Shown: positions 34,101-47,100 of the stretch, one piece after another
Layout: the number at the start of each line of letters is the position of its first letter
Numbering within the stretch: position 1 is the stretch's first letter
Origin: Wuchereria bancrofti
Lineage: Eukaryota > Nematoda > Chromadorea > Rhabditida > Onchocercidae
DNA length: 64,000 nucleotides
Direction: 5' to 3'
NCBI GenBank assembly: GCA_005281725.1
Contig: SSBO01000012.1
Location: forward strand, 3,606,102 to 3,670,101
Notes under the pieces: model-generated
Told to the model about the DNA's origin: nothing
Database searches by the model: none
What the model saw: only the letters and a program-made list of their open reading frames with translations
Program-made: the position numbers and the translations under genes

Positions 34101-35505
34101 TGAATTTAGAATTTTTTCACAATTTTTTTCTCATATATTTCGGAAAAAGCTAAAATTTCGATAATTTATAAAACGTTACTTGTATTCCCCTCTCCTTCTA
34201 AGACGTCTGAAAAAAAAAACTTCCTCCGACGAAAACACAGTGTAAAGCGTTGCTCACAGTATAAAAACGAACCAGAAAAAAAAACAAGATAAATGGAATT
34301 GGAAAGATAGAAATTCCGTGGTATGTTAGGAAACAATTGCTTTTGTTGGAGGACAACTAAACAGGTATTTTTCACAGGATTATTCCTGTTTGTTGCAATA
34401 GCGGTGTCACTTCTTATATATTTCTAACCTCAACTGCTAACCTTTTTAAATTATTCTCGTATCAGTTAGAAATGCAAAAATTCTCAACAATAATTACAGC
34501 TTATGATTTTATAAAAATTGCTGGTCTAAAACATCATTTCAGTATGATGAATATGATTTGTTCAATAATCGAGATAAATAACAAACAAAATGTTAAATAA
34601 AGTTTTAGACAATCTCATTAATGTATTTGTTGATAGTGGCAATCTTGTGCTAATAGTGATAATTTTCATAAAAGAACCCCAGGATTAGTTATGTGGTTTT
34701 TCTTTTTTGCAGACCAAATCGATAAATGATATTCGTCAAAACTTTCATTTCTGTGGAAAAAAGTAAATTTAAAAGAAGGGAGTTGGGTATGATATAAGGT
34801 GTATGAAGCTATAAACTTACAGGTAAATAGAAAGAAGGAAGGATACACAAACACAAATATAAAAATTCGTATATTGAATCGAACAAACGTAGTGATTAGA
34901 CGAAACTCCTGTCCTTCTGTCTATGGATTTACCTTACATTTAAGTAAAGTTAGATAAAGAAATAGTAAATAAACTCATAAATGGATAAATATAAACTAAT
35001 CAACAAGTAAGAATTATACATACATAATGCTTATGCAATAAAAAGTGAAAAAAAAACATTGACAGAAAATTGGTTTTATCGAAGAAATGAAACCTTGGTA
35101 AGAAGTAATTGGGACTCTATCTTTTAAAAAAATACTAGTTTTCACATTATCAGAAAAAATGGATATTTTTCTGGTATTTAATATTCGCCATTCGATTCAT
35201 CAATCTGATAACTTCGTAACCTCAAATACTGGAGACAGGTAACACAAACACTGGAGATATCTGAACAGTAGCGTATCTCCATTAAAAAATTGGAATATCT
35301 CTTTACTTCTTGAATTTTAAACACTGGGCACATGAACTGTTTCTTCTTATAATAACGTTTGAACGATTAGAAAAAGTAGTTCTTTACTGCTGAATTCAAA
35401 GCTGTTCTCTGTGAAGTCTCGTTGAATAAAACTGTGATGAGTTGTTAAATACAGTCGGTATAAGTATAGGTTGCAAACGGAGCGCTGTCATTTTTAGATG
35501 GAAAG
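31172..35505. other. Intergenic, no supported gene
   Basis: This is the central part of the desert between egl-13 and NMNAT. It is AT-rich, with an ATT/ATC-type repeat at 32543-32656 and a TATA-rich patch near 33147-33180. I see no exon-like segment here. Confidence 0.5.
32543..32656. repeat. Degenerate (TTA/ATT/ATC)n trinucleotide repeat
   Basis: TTATTATTG, ATTATCATC and TTACTATCA units follow each other for over 100 bases. It is a decayed trinucleotide microsatellite. Confidence 0.7.
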
Positions 35506-35917
35506 TTACACATAAAAAAAAAAGCAGCAGGGACAGGAAAGAGCAATTTCATCCTTTCCTAGCGAAAAAAAGTTGGAGCAATTAATGAACTTTCCGAGAT
35601 ACAGTTAGGATCTTAAAAAATATGTGGTTCGTCAGTTTACTCGAATGAGAACTTGGATACTCAATTAGGATCGAATTATTATGCATAATTGTGCTCATTT
35701 AAGAAGTAAACAGAACAATATAAAAAGTCTCACCCATCTCCTTCAGAAAATCCCAACTGAAAACCATTGCCAACTCTCCTGAAAGTCCGTAAATGGAAAT
35801 TATTGTCCCAGTGCCACCATCACTATTAACATGATCAGTGTTAACATGAATAGCATTTCCGATTCCTACACTCGTTAGGGAATAGTGAACCCAAGTTGCA
35901 AGCCAGGAAGAGAAGGA
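35506..35917 (-). other. Possible small two-exon coding segment, unrecognised
   Basis: The minus strand is open from 35917 to a GTGAGA donor after 35734, and many codons begin with G (for example SVGIGNAIHVNTDH and GLSGELAMVFSWDF). A phase-compatible acceptor (TTTTTTCGCTAG) starts a second short piece at 35558 that ends in a stop at 35506 (KDEIALSCPCCF). I see no ATG that would start it and no known domain. It may be exons of an unseen gene, a relic, or chance. Confidence 0.15.
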
Positions 35918-36784
35918 TCAGGCATGTATCCAGCAAAGTGGCAAAGAAATCGAAAAAAGAAACATATAACTTTTCCAGAAAACAGTCGACCGAGATCCAT
36001 CATTTCTCATAATGCGTTAATTACACGGATGTCCACTTTAAAAACTTCAGGTTCTGAACTTCTCTGCCTCAAGTTTCAGTTGTTTACACCAGTGAAAGTG
36101 CTGCCTTTATATGTATTTGAAATGGGTGGCTCATAGAAACTGAAAAAAAAAACAATTCCTAAATCACAAATCAAAAACTATCTCGGATCACTTGATGGGA
36201 AAATAAAGTTTCCTGAATTTTCTAAAAGGGAAAAAATGACTGCTAATACGTCAACGATTACTTGCAACAGTTATTTCCTGGTCACCCAATGAAACTTTAT
36301 ATTCTTCTGGAAGTTTTATTGTCGGCTAGTAAGCGCAAAAGTTAAAAGTTTCTTAAATGTATGCATAGGATGAGTATGCGAGTATGTGCCATGTATGCAT
36401 GTGAGTACACGGTGCACAACTGATTTTCTCATTAAACATTCGTAAGGTCGTCGTCATTCACTTCATTTTCCTTTCCCACTTTTATATGAAAATAATGATA
36501 GTTCTCCAATGTTTTCCTTGTTTGGAATTCCAAAATATTTCAAAAAAAGTGGCAGACCACAAACCGCTTTGTCAGCAATTTTAAATCATTTTTGAGAAAA
36601 ACAAATGCTGACTTTATTTCGAACTCATTTGTTCAATGATGGATATGCATTCAGAACAGGTAACATCATTTCTCCATTTCTTGACTTAACTCCAGAACTC
36701 CTGTCTCCGAGGATCACTACTCCAAATGTTCATATCCCGAAATTTGTCGATATGCAAGGGAATAGGGAATTGAATGGACTACAA

Positions 36785-37050
36785 CACAAATGAGGGTGTC
36801 ATAATAGTGGGAAGAAAAAATAAGGGAGGAGAGTACAAGAGGGAAGAGAATGGGACGTAAGAGAAGAGGAGAAGAGAGTAAGTGTTGCTTGAGGGGACGA
36901 AAACAAAGAGAAGGAAAAGTAGACGCAAATAGTTTTGATTCAAGTGCAGATTTTTGCTGAACAAAGAAGGAACGGCGGAGGGAGAGTATTTAATCAATGA
37001 TTGAGGACATACAAAAGATGGAATGGGCAGGGAGCAGGGGAAGGGACATT
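36785..37050. other. Purine-rich tract on the + strand
   Basis: The + strand is strongly biased to A and G (AGAGAAGAGGAGAAGAGAG and similar) for about 260 bases, with few pyrimidine interruptions. Such polypurine segments can form triplex DNA or mark open promoters. No gene is seen. Confidence 0.5.
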
Positions 37051-37082
37051 TCTTGAAAAAAGTGGATAGAAAGGTGGTTAAA

Positions 37083-37090
37083 ATGCAAAT
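37083..37090 (+). promoter_or_regulatory. Octamer ATGCAAAT, candidate POU-factor site
   Basis: An exact match to the POU octamer. The word occurs several times in this AT-rich window, so alone it means little; I list it because it lies 36 bases before a perfect DR1 element. Confidence 0.25.
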
Positions 37091-37125
37091 GGGAGTGTAG
37101 AACTGCGAACTTTAGCTGGGAGGGG

Positions 37126-37138
37126 TGACCTGTGACCT
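37126..37138 (-). promoter_or_regulatory. Perfect DR1 nuclear-receptor site (AGGTCA C AGGTCA)
   Basis: On the minus strand two exact AGGTCA half-sites are separated by one base and preceded by AA (AAAGGTCACAGGTCA). This is the classical DR1 element bound by HNF4, COUP-TF and RXR-type receptors. It lies about 12 kb upstream of the first coding exon of egl-13. Whether it is used is inference. Confidence 0.4.
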
Positions 37139-37336
37139 TTGTGCCATTCTCCATGAGCTATTATCTATTCAGGTTGGCGGGAATAGAAATTTATCAGTAA
37201 GTTATACGGAACTGGATAAGGAAAGAGACTTTATCAGATGGCCCCGTACCAGTTTGTCCTGTCCCTTCAGTTTCCATGAATCTGATCCAGTAATCCAGTA
37301 GTGATCTTCAAGCCCTGAAGGTGCCAACTAATGCTT

Positions 37337-37357
37337 CCCCCTTAGTGCACAAGGGGG
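37337..37357. repeat. Inverted repeat CCCCCTT-7 nt-AAGGGGG
   Basis: A perfect 7-bp, G/C-rich stem with loop AGTGCAC stands out in AT-rich DNA. A short CA repeat follows (about 37360-37375). No poly-T terminator or promoter was seen that would make it an RNA gene. Confidence 0.55.
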
Positions 37358-37426
37358 TACACAAACACACACACAATTCATACTCATTTCCTCATCTCAA
37401 CACATAATAAGCTCCATTAAAGCCTT

Positions 37427-37657
37427 TTAGCTCCTATCCGTAAGCTGCAAGAGACAGGTAGTTGTGTCCATCGGTGCACGACTGCAACAGCCAAAGCAAT
37501 GACAGCATTTATTGTTTGATGGCCTCCGGCCACTCGGTTTCATTCGTAGCTTATAACCAAGAAAATAGATAATCTGTTTCTGTCTAGGAACACACTTCGC
37601 CATATTCAGTTTCCATCTTGAATTCCCTATTCTTCTTTCCTGCAAGTTCAACATCAC
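37427..37657 (-). other. Unrecognised Cys/Arg/Lys-rich open frame, 76 codons
   Basis: The frame starts with a true ATG, uses balanced codons for this window, and encodes a basic, Cys-containing peptide (KCCHCFGCCSRAPMDTT near its C-terminus). No domain is recognised and no partner exon is proven. It could be a small gene, an exon, or part of a non-coding 5' exon of egl-13. Confidence 0.15.
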
Positions 37658-40600
37658 AAAAGTTGAATCTTTCGATTAGATCACTAAATCCGCCAATCAT
37701 TAAATTTGCTCGTCACTGCCAGTGTATCTTCTTCTGCATTAGTAAAGCAAATCCTCGGAAGCCAAATTAACCTGAGTTAATAAATTTATCTATTTGATTG
37801 CAAGGAAAACGACAGCTCTCATTCCAAATCCTTCAATGCTCTGTGAAAGTCCGCTAACGATCTTGAACTTTTTAGATAAGGGATATTTATAAAGATATCT
37901 TGAAATATCGTACAACGAAGGTGTTTATTTTGGAAAATCCGGTTATGGGATTTGGAAAACAAGTCCTTTTATTACATTTGATTCGGATTAATTGAGAGAC
38001 TTTTTTTTAAATCATTCGAATGCTTCGAAAAAGTAGTTTTTGGTTAGCTTTAGCTTTCTAATCATCAAATAAGCTACAGCAACATTTCACAAAAAGGAAA
38101 AATTCTACAACTAGCACTTACTAAACTGTTGTCCTTTCGCTGAATTATCCATCAGTTCGAAAGCTTTCAAAAGGACAGAAATGCTGCTGTACAAAAGACA
38201 TATGAACATACGAACGCTAGGACCAGCCCACGTCCAAAAGAGCTTCAGCATCTTTCTGTACAGCCTCAACAGCTTTTAATTTTGTACGGTAGAGATTTAT
38301 AGGATTGCTCAACTTATTAGCACTAAATCAGTGAGGCTGGAACGTCGGTACGATGGAAACGTGGCATAAATTTGATGTTACATTAATGAATTTTGATGTA
38401 GGTAGAAGATTGGTAAGAGGATTCGAGGAGAAAGGACGGGGAGCAGGTAAATTGGTTCGGTAACTAAACAACAACACAGCAAATAGCAGTGGGTAGAAGT
38501 AATAAATTAGAATTTTGGGGGTAACGATTTGACAAGAAGTGCGCTAAGAAGTGAGGACCTTGACCCATGTCCACTATCACTCAGTATCAATCGTACTGTG
38601 TTCTCCTATCCCATCCCGCTGTCGCACCCATTGCAGCCACCGCACAACAATTCTGCCTCCTCCATCCACTCCTCCGTCGTGCCATTGTATTATTATCGGT
38701 AGTCAATCAAAACAGCTAATAACTTTTCCCATCCTTCTTTTTCTAATTCCGTAGCCTTTGCTGATAAGCCATTATTAAAGAAAGCAACGATACGAGGTTA
38801 CCAAGTGCCCATATCACAGTGCGAAATGCCCTTTGACCCCCAACTATTCATCTCACTACAAAGCAATGTCTTTGCTGTTCATGTCCCTTCCTTTTCTCGT
38901 ATGTATACATTACCGTACTTACTTCACCCTTTCATAACCGGCATATACTGATAGTACAAATGCAGTATGTGCAAATGACATTCCTTCATTTTGCACTTCA
39001 ATATGCAAACTTTTCCTCTCCTTTCTTTGTTACTTTATTGTTACAAACCGTGACAATAGAAGAGGATAAATGAGGACAAATGAGAACAGAAATTTGCCAA
39101 AGCACAATTTCAAAAGATTTTTTTTTTAAAACAAAGCAAAGAAAACGATATTGCAAAATTAATTGTTCCAATGGAAGAGACCTTATTTATGAGCAATGTG
39201 CTGTAGCTAAGGAAGGTAACATATCTGAGAAAAGACCAGGATGAATAGGAAGAAAAAAGGACAACAAGATCCAAGATGAACATGGGAATGAACGACATCA
39301 GATTCTTGAGACTACTCGACGGATGATGAGCTGAAATAAAAGATTTACAGTGGGAAGATAGAATGACAATAGTGTACTTCGAAGGGATTTTAGCTACCTG
39401 AGAAACTTGTTTGCTAACAGAAATTAGCTTACACTATTTCATCTTGCTATATATGCTGCACCTATTTTTTCTTAACGTTTTTTTTGGAAATTTTAAAGGA
39501 AAAAGATAAATCTTTCGTTAATGAAGTGTTAGATTATGTATGTTGTCTTTCAAACCCATATCTTGTATTCACTTCTCAATCACGTTCATTTCCGTACCTA
39601 AAAGTATCACTGTCCCTCGCAAAGTTATGCATAACATCAAAAGAACGAAGAAAAAGTGGATTCACAATAGCCGCTTTACGTTCTGGATAAACAGAAATAT
39701 TTTAAATTCATCACTTACCATTCATTTGTGTTGATTTCATTTTTATACTCTCCTGTTCCACACAAATCTTCACTTTTCAACATAAAAACAATAGCATCAT
39801 TCGAACTGGCATTGTTTGTCAAACAAGTAATGGTTCCGCTTCTCAAAACAAATTTACTTTCACCATATTTCTCAGATTTGGGCTACTGGCAATCCCTAGA
39901 TTGGTTGGTGTTACTGAAAAATCTTCTTGAAAACAAATTTCAATACTGTCAGGAAATATGAAGCTGGAGAATTGACAATATAGGTTTGAAAACAAATAAT
40001 TTTGCTTCTTTAAATCATCAAGCATGAACTAATAGTCAAGTGTTGTCGAAGATTTAAAGTCAGCCGGACAGAAAAGTAATGCACCAGGGAAAGAAATTAA
40101 TTACTTGGACGGTTAACTGGTTTATATATAATTTAGTTGCAAAATTAAAAGAAAATTGCTGGATCGGCGAGACAAATTATTTAAAAACTTTAATTTACAG
40201 ATCAGTCATAAATTAAAAGGTAATAAACGGAAAGAAACAATCCCAAACACTGCCTATAATATTTGACAGCGATTTTTACTTATCTTTCATTAAATTTTTT
40301 GAAGTCAGTATTTATACCAACTTCCACTGAATTGTTTGTTAAATGCTAAATGACTGTGAACACTGCCACGCCAGATGCTTGGAGACTAATCAAGCAATAA
40401 TTCTTGTTTATTTTGAAGTCGCTTCTGGATCTTGACTTTTAAAACTTTCATTAGGGAATCATTTTTCTTAAGCAAGCTTTTCTATGGATTACCTTGTATT
40501 AGGAAAAACCTAGTAATGTTTCAAGTGAGGTTAGTTAAGCACTGTATTATTCTCATGTTTAATACTTTATCACTAGCATTAAATGACTATATAATGACAA

Positions 40601-43600
40601 GACATGGGTGCTATGTAGATCAGGGCTTGACAGAATTTACTTAAAAATCAACAACATTTTTAATTAATACAATGCATAATCAATTACTGCCAAGTTACGT
40701 TGATTTTGATGAATTCAACCGAAGATTAAATGGTGAGACGTGATGGAGTAAATCATATTTTGATCATAACTTTTTGGAATTCTACCATCAAGTAGATTTT
40801 GAAATCTAACCCGCAGATCAAGTCAAGCCATTACAGTAGCTCTTCCAATTGAATTGCTCAAATATGATGAGGATTTCGTCTATCTTTAAAGAAGTAAATA
40901 TACCCAGTTTCCTTTAGAAGGTTGATAAGATTAATTCTGCCATTACCAATAATAAAATTACACGCAAATTTGGAAGAGAAGATGGTGTCAAATAAAATTA
41001 AACAAAAAATAAAATTTCGATTTCGTATGTTCACAATCGATACTACTAATCAAAATTTAGTTTAAAAAGATAGAAAAATGAAAAAGGTAGCTAACGTGAT
41101 GTTGTTAATAATTTTCATAAATTCAAAAAATATTGATGAAAAAGGAAATATTTTCATAATTAATCTAAGCAATCTTTTGCCAAAAAAAAACTTACAAATA
41201 TAAAAATTCTAACAAAAATGACCGTATAATATTTGAAGTTGATAAATCACTGATACAATCTGGATGTTTATGCTCATGATGAAATGATTTCATTTACGTG
41301 AACCACATTAATTCCACCAGTTTCCTGGTGGCATCAATTTCTTTTTTTCGAAAAATTTAATCTATCAGCGGAAAAATCAAGGATTATTTTATGGATTGTT
41401 TTAAATTGGATTATGGATGAATTGGAATAAAAAATGATTTAATGAATACATCATTTTGATATAAGTGGAGATAAATTTGTTTTTTCCTTTCAAATTCTCT
41501 TGTTTTTTTTTTTCGATACACATTTAATTGACGAAAAAAATAAATAAGTAAAATTTGAAAATAAATGATTTAAATTTTTTTACACTTTCCTCTGACAGAA
41601 AAAAAAATAATCCGATCCATTCTTTTTTCTTAATTACTTGCTTTTGTGCGCTATTAAGTTTGATTTTTTGCATGCTGAAGTATTCTTCACACATGTATCG
41701 TTGCAAAATGCTTTAGAAATAAATTTGAACAAATTAGAAATAAATTGTAATTATATTGCGATCAGTTTTGCTTGATTTTAATAATAAAGCGGAAATAAGA
41801 ATTGGTAGTATATTAGTAATGCAATGAATGCTTACATCCTTTTCAAGTGAAGTTTTCATCAATATGAAGGAACACATCTGAATTTGCTAAAAAAGAAAGA
41901 AGAGAAAGAGATGCGAAAAAATGTAGGAATAAAATTATTTTACTTCTGTAAATAAGTGTTAGATTCACTCTCAAACTTTTTAGTGATTAATTCAATACCA
42001 CATAGAAGATCACTTTTTAGAAGAAACATTTTGAAATGGTCATGCAATTTGCAGAAAGTATATTTTAAACCAAAACTCCTGATATCTTGATAAGTTACTG
42101 TGAGAGAAGTGTTAGTAGAAGCAATCGAAGGAGTGATTGGACTTATAAACTTTGATGTTTCAATGTGTCAACCTAATATGAACAGTTATTGGCATCAAAA
42201 ACTTTGTCGTTTAACCCATATCATTTAAGATTAAAATTTTGAAAGATAAAGGTAAACAAAGGAAAGAAGAAATATGAGTGTCTAAGGAGACCATGGGTTC
42301 AGGATGTCTAAGACAAAAAAGCCGGGGAAAGATATAGCTAAAGACCGGTTGTAAATGATTTAAATACAACGCATTAGCTCACTGGTTTTCGTTATAATTC
42401 TGCCACCCTCCAACTACACACCGTCATTGCTAATGTCCTTCTTCATCTTTATAAAAGGTAAAAAGCGGGATATTTTTACCCGTAGGGGTTAAATTGTTGC
42501 TGGCATTGCTGCTACTACTACTGATTCTATTACTATTATTTATTATTACTATTATTAATTATTATTAATTATTTTTACCGTAGTGCTGCAACTTCGCTGC
42601 TTAACATTGTTTTCTCATCGAAACAGTCATCATTGTCCGATTCCTCCGAAGCATTATTGTGCGACACATGTATTACTTCATCTGAGGTAAAATCTAGTTT
42701 CAGCTAACGTCTTGCACGGATTCTGCGGAACCCGTTCTTTACCTGTCTTCTTCCTTATTCTCTGTCCTTTCCACCCATCTATCCTTAAGCTACTTTGTGA
42801 TATACCACTGTCGGTTATTTCCTCACCCTTCCAGTTTGGCACACTCTCTCCAATTTTTAGTATTATTTTTCTGTTTCAAATTATCTAGAAAAACCTGAGA
42901 ATATTTGCATCTGTGTATATGTGTCACTCACTCTATACGTAGTAGTGATGAAATTGAAAGTTTCAACAATCCATTTTAAGTCTTCCAAATATTTCACTCC
43001 CATTTCAATGTCATTCACATGCTTTCAGACACTCAGTTTTTGAGTCGGAAATAAATAAGCTAAATCGATGCATAAATAAGTATGTATTAACTTATAATCA
43101 CCCGTTTATTGAGAAATCAACTACTAGCTGACTTCTTATTTCTCACTTAGTTCATCTAACTAAGTATTCACTTTCACTACAGATTGTGCTACTTTAGACT
43201 TGTCTGACAAGATTTATGCTCCCTAAATTTGCAGAATAATTAACTAAGGATGTCAAAAATAATAACTTTTGTATTAATTTGGATGGTGCTTAACAGATCA
43301 CTGCACTAGTCATTTATCTTGCGTTTGTTGCAAGTTATGACTAATTTTGTGTACTAACGCAATCTTCAGCATATTTTTAAGTCCACTGATTCATCTCCGC
43401 CATACTTGAAACACAATGTATACAAAGCAAATTTACATGCTACTGCCCTACAATTATGAAATTGGATTTTAAAAACATCTGATTCTTTCGTACAGTGCTA
43501 GATGGTTCGTCGTATGTGTCTAGTATCGGGTAGTATGAAATTTAAATTACATATTTGAATGAAATCAAAAGTGACTGTCATATCCAAATAAAAAATGGTG

Positions 43601-44105
43601 GAAAGAAACAAAATAATGAGGGAGAGAAGTGCATCTAGAAAATCGTTCAAATGTATATTTTTTTATAAAAATGTGACCAAAATTTTTATATCAATAAATT
43701 GAATGTAAAATGTATGAAAGAAAATGAAAATGGTTAAGCTGTTCTAACGCTGATAGCCTTAATCAATGAATTAAAGGAGATGGTTTGAGACAGTTAGCAC
43801 TATGAAACAGGAGGTTCTTATGAACTCAGTCTTGCAGGGAACCAGAAAAATAACAAACACATACTATATTAAAATATTCGGGCAACTCTGATGATGATAG
43901 TTTCAGACTTATTTATATTAAGATTTTATAAAAATGAAAAGATGTAATAAGCCTGGAAGAAAAGGTTAAGGAACTGAGAAATGGAAGTACGGCTTCAGAA
44001 AACGGAATCGATAAGAAATGTTCTTTATGAACAAACGTGAAAGTATCTTCGGTTTTGGCTATTTCAAATATTGTCTTTTGTCGGAAGAACATGATAAGGA
44101 AAAGA
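37658..44105. other. Intergenic, no supported gene
   Basis: This part of the desert includes a C-rich patch at about 38560-38690 with fewer A/T runs than its surroundings, and a degenerate ACT/ATT repeat at 42496-42577. Open frames are short and lack domains. Confidence 0.5.
42496..42577. repeat. Degenerate (ACT/ATT)n trinucleotide repeat
   Basis: GCTGCTACTACTACTG grades into ATTATTATTACTATT and then TTAATTATTATTAATT. It is a decayed trinucleotide microsatellite. Confidence 0.7.
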
Positions 44106-44126
44106 AAAGAGAGAGAGAGAGAAAGA
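44106..44126. repeat. (GA)n microsatellite
   Basis: AAAAG followed by about eight GA units and then AAAGAG. It is a simple repeat. Confidence 0.75.
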
Positions 44127-47100
44127 GTTAAATGGAACCAATTGTTGATTCCATTAACTGTTGTATGGTGGTAAAATTGAAATTTGAAATCAAAGTCCCG
44201 AGGTTTTAGGATCTGTTAACAACTGACGAAGAAGCGTACGCGAAGTGCAGAGTATGACAGGGATGTCAAAAGCGAGTAATTTGTTTGAGAAGATTTGGAA
44301 ATGATAGGTCGACAGGACTGGTCGGCTTCTTGATATAAGCAATAACAATACTTGATGTTATTTCTGATTTGAAAGGTGAAAAAAGGTTGCAGATCTCCCA
44401 TGAGAGAGGGAAAGCGAAGGACTTCGAGGACCTTGTGAGAAGGGATGAAACCTATGGTGAAAGTGCGCAGGAGGGAGAGGTTGGAAGACTTTCATTAGTT
44501 TTATTAGTCCGGTCTGCCTAAGGGCATAAGTTCCCTGAACCCTCTCTGTCAGTCAGTTAGCATTATTTGTAATTCTTTCTAGCTTCTCCAAAATTTACCA
44601 CTACAGGTGGATAGAAGCGAGATGATGGCACGAAAACAATATCACTGATTGCAACAACAACGTCCTCAAAATGATGGTGGACTCGGCTGCTGGTGCTATG
44701 CTTCAATGACTTTTGCTCAAATATCTCGTTGTACTTTAGCAAAAAAGCTTTTGGTTTCTTTTGTCAAACTGTTGATTTCTGCGACACTCTGCGTCATTAG
44801 CAGTACTTTTCAATTTTCTCCTTCATCCGTTCTTAATGAAACCCCTTAGATAGTAAAACGGAGAAAGGGATGTTGTGAAAGACGCAAACAAGCAACCGAC
44901 GAATTCGTAATTTCTCACTTTCCCAAATTTCATTTATGAAGCAAATTTTTGTTTTAGGGAGAAAACAATGCTTCAAAATGATGACTTTTGTTAAAGTTTT
45001 TCTTTTTCGTCCTACAGTAGATGAAAAATAATGTTCCATTTCGGTGACCGCTCTCTTTCCCTCATCTTCTTTCCTGCATCTTCTTCCGCTTCTCCCACTT
45101 GATGGCTTTTCTTCATAAGGGGAAAGTAGAGAAATTTTTGTAACAACAACAGAAAAGGCCGTTCAAAAAATGATGTTGGACCTTTTTTTTCTCTTTTTAT
45201 GGATGAGACAGAAATCAAAGTTACAAAATGTTGGCAGAGTGTATTTTTTGCTACAATTCCTGTTTTTATGGGGATCCGGAGGTAAAATTTAACCCTTAAT
45301 TAAGGTTGGATAATTTTTTAATCTTTCTAATAACAAATAGAGCCTCTCCGGCGCAAACAAAAAGAGGCAACACAAATACCAATTGAAAAAAAAGAAATTT
45401 CAAAAGCATCCTGGAAAATTTTGCCCCTTTGTATCTTACTAAACTATCAAATATGTCACAATTTTACGAAGCTACAAAAACAGATGGAATTTCCTTAATA
45501 TCAAATACTGAAATAATGCTGGTGTTCAGAAATCAATGTTTCCCATCTTCTACTGCTCACGACGTGTCTTCAGAACAACCCAAAATTTTTATGGAAGCTT
45601 GGAATCGTCAAAAAAAAGGAACTATGAAGATGCAGTGTGCTTTGAATTTTCATTCCTTTAAACCCAACTGCACAAATTACTTTGAAATCATCATATAATA
45701 CTTAAGGTCTTTTGAATGAAAACAAATCACGAAGATGAATATAATTATTTAAGCATAATAACCATTAAGAATACCCTGAGTTTAATCTTAATATAACTGG
45801 TAAAAAGTCTTAGGTCAATATTTTTTCCCACACTTGTCATTTTCCTCCTCAAGTGTGAAATCAAAGAGCCGGTATTCCGAAACTACAGATTTGTTGCTTC
45901 ATGATATTTTGAAGCAATTTCCTAAGTTAAGATTTCTTTTCATATATTACTTTTCCTATTTGAAATTGAGCATTCTTGAGTTATCTCCGAGGATTTGTTA
46001 CAGTCCGATAGATTGCCCTCCACTCCGATACTTTTAAATTACAGAACTAATACCTGAGATTAGTTACGTGATTACTTGTATTTTAACTCTCTTCTTTCCT
46101 ATTTCTTCCCATTTTCATTTTTCTCTTAGTTTTCATTTGCAACACTGGCAAGAATTTGAATTACAATACGTTAAAGTATAGTGCACTATTTCATTGACAA
46201 ATTTTTTCTTTTTTAATATGAATTCTTAGTGTACTAACAATAATTCATGCGTCCGTTTTTGGTTTGTCGGATATCTTGCCTTCGAAGTCTCAGAAAATGT
46301 TTTTCGAGAAATTTTCTTCTAATATATTCAATCTAAAAGTTCCAATATTACACCATTTGCTCAATATTAACTGAGTTGCATTTTGCTAAAAGTATCGTAT
46401 TCGACTGTTCACAGCCAAAATTTTTTTTTCTTCACCACCATTCGTTTTTTCTGGGTAAAAAGAGAAAGAAGTCTCGATATTTTAGTACAATCTCTTAACC
46501 TTACCCTTGCATACATCCTAAATGAAAAAGCAGTCGAATAGAAAGAAAAGACCTAACTTTTGCTTTACGACTGGCGCTCAGTCGCGGACTGATCATTATT
46601 ATTTCATTGAATCACATTAAAGATCAGAATAAACCATTTTCCACATGCCCCATAATGGTGTTATCAGTTGTAAAGTCCCGCTTATTTTCTCCGGAAAATG
46701 AATGACAATATTTTGGAATTTTAGACAAAGCTTTCTTCATGGTTGAGTGACGTAAAAAAAAACCACTTTGACATGAAGACAGCGAAGAAAAAGAAAACTA
46801 GCTTAATTTCTGAAAAAAATTGATGAAGCACTGATTTATTTTCCGAATGTACCAAAACCTAAGTTTTAAAGTCCGTGAAAGAAGCTTTGGTCAATTATGC
46901 AATAATTAAAAAGAACTGGGATACACCTGAGCTAAAAACATAGAAACCAGAAAAAAAGTAAATGAACCATGATGGATAATCGTCAAATTATAAATTGCTA
47001 AATATAAGATTAATTCTATAACTCAATTATTTCCGATCCTGAATAGGACTGACAATTCGTTGTTAACAAGATCAATACACATTTATATGTGATTGTCAAG

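Noticed and set aside
39942..39964. AATACTGTCAGG, a 12-base match to the miR-8/200/236 microRNA family
   Set aside because: In that family the mature RNA is on the 3' arm, and the upstream sequence does not pair with it. A short downstream stretch (TTGACAATAT) pairs partly but puts it on the wrong arm with a bulged, weak stem. Small-RNA data would settle it.
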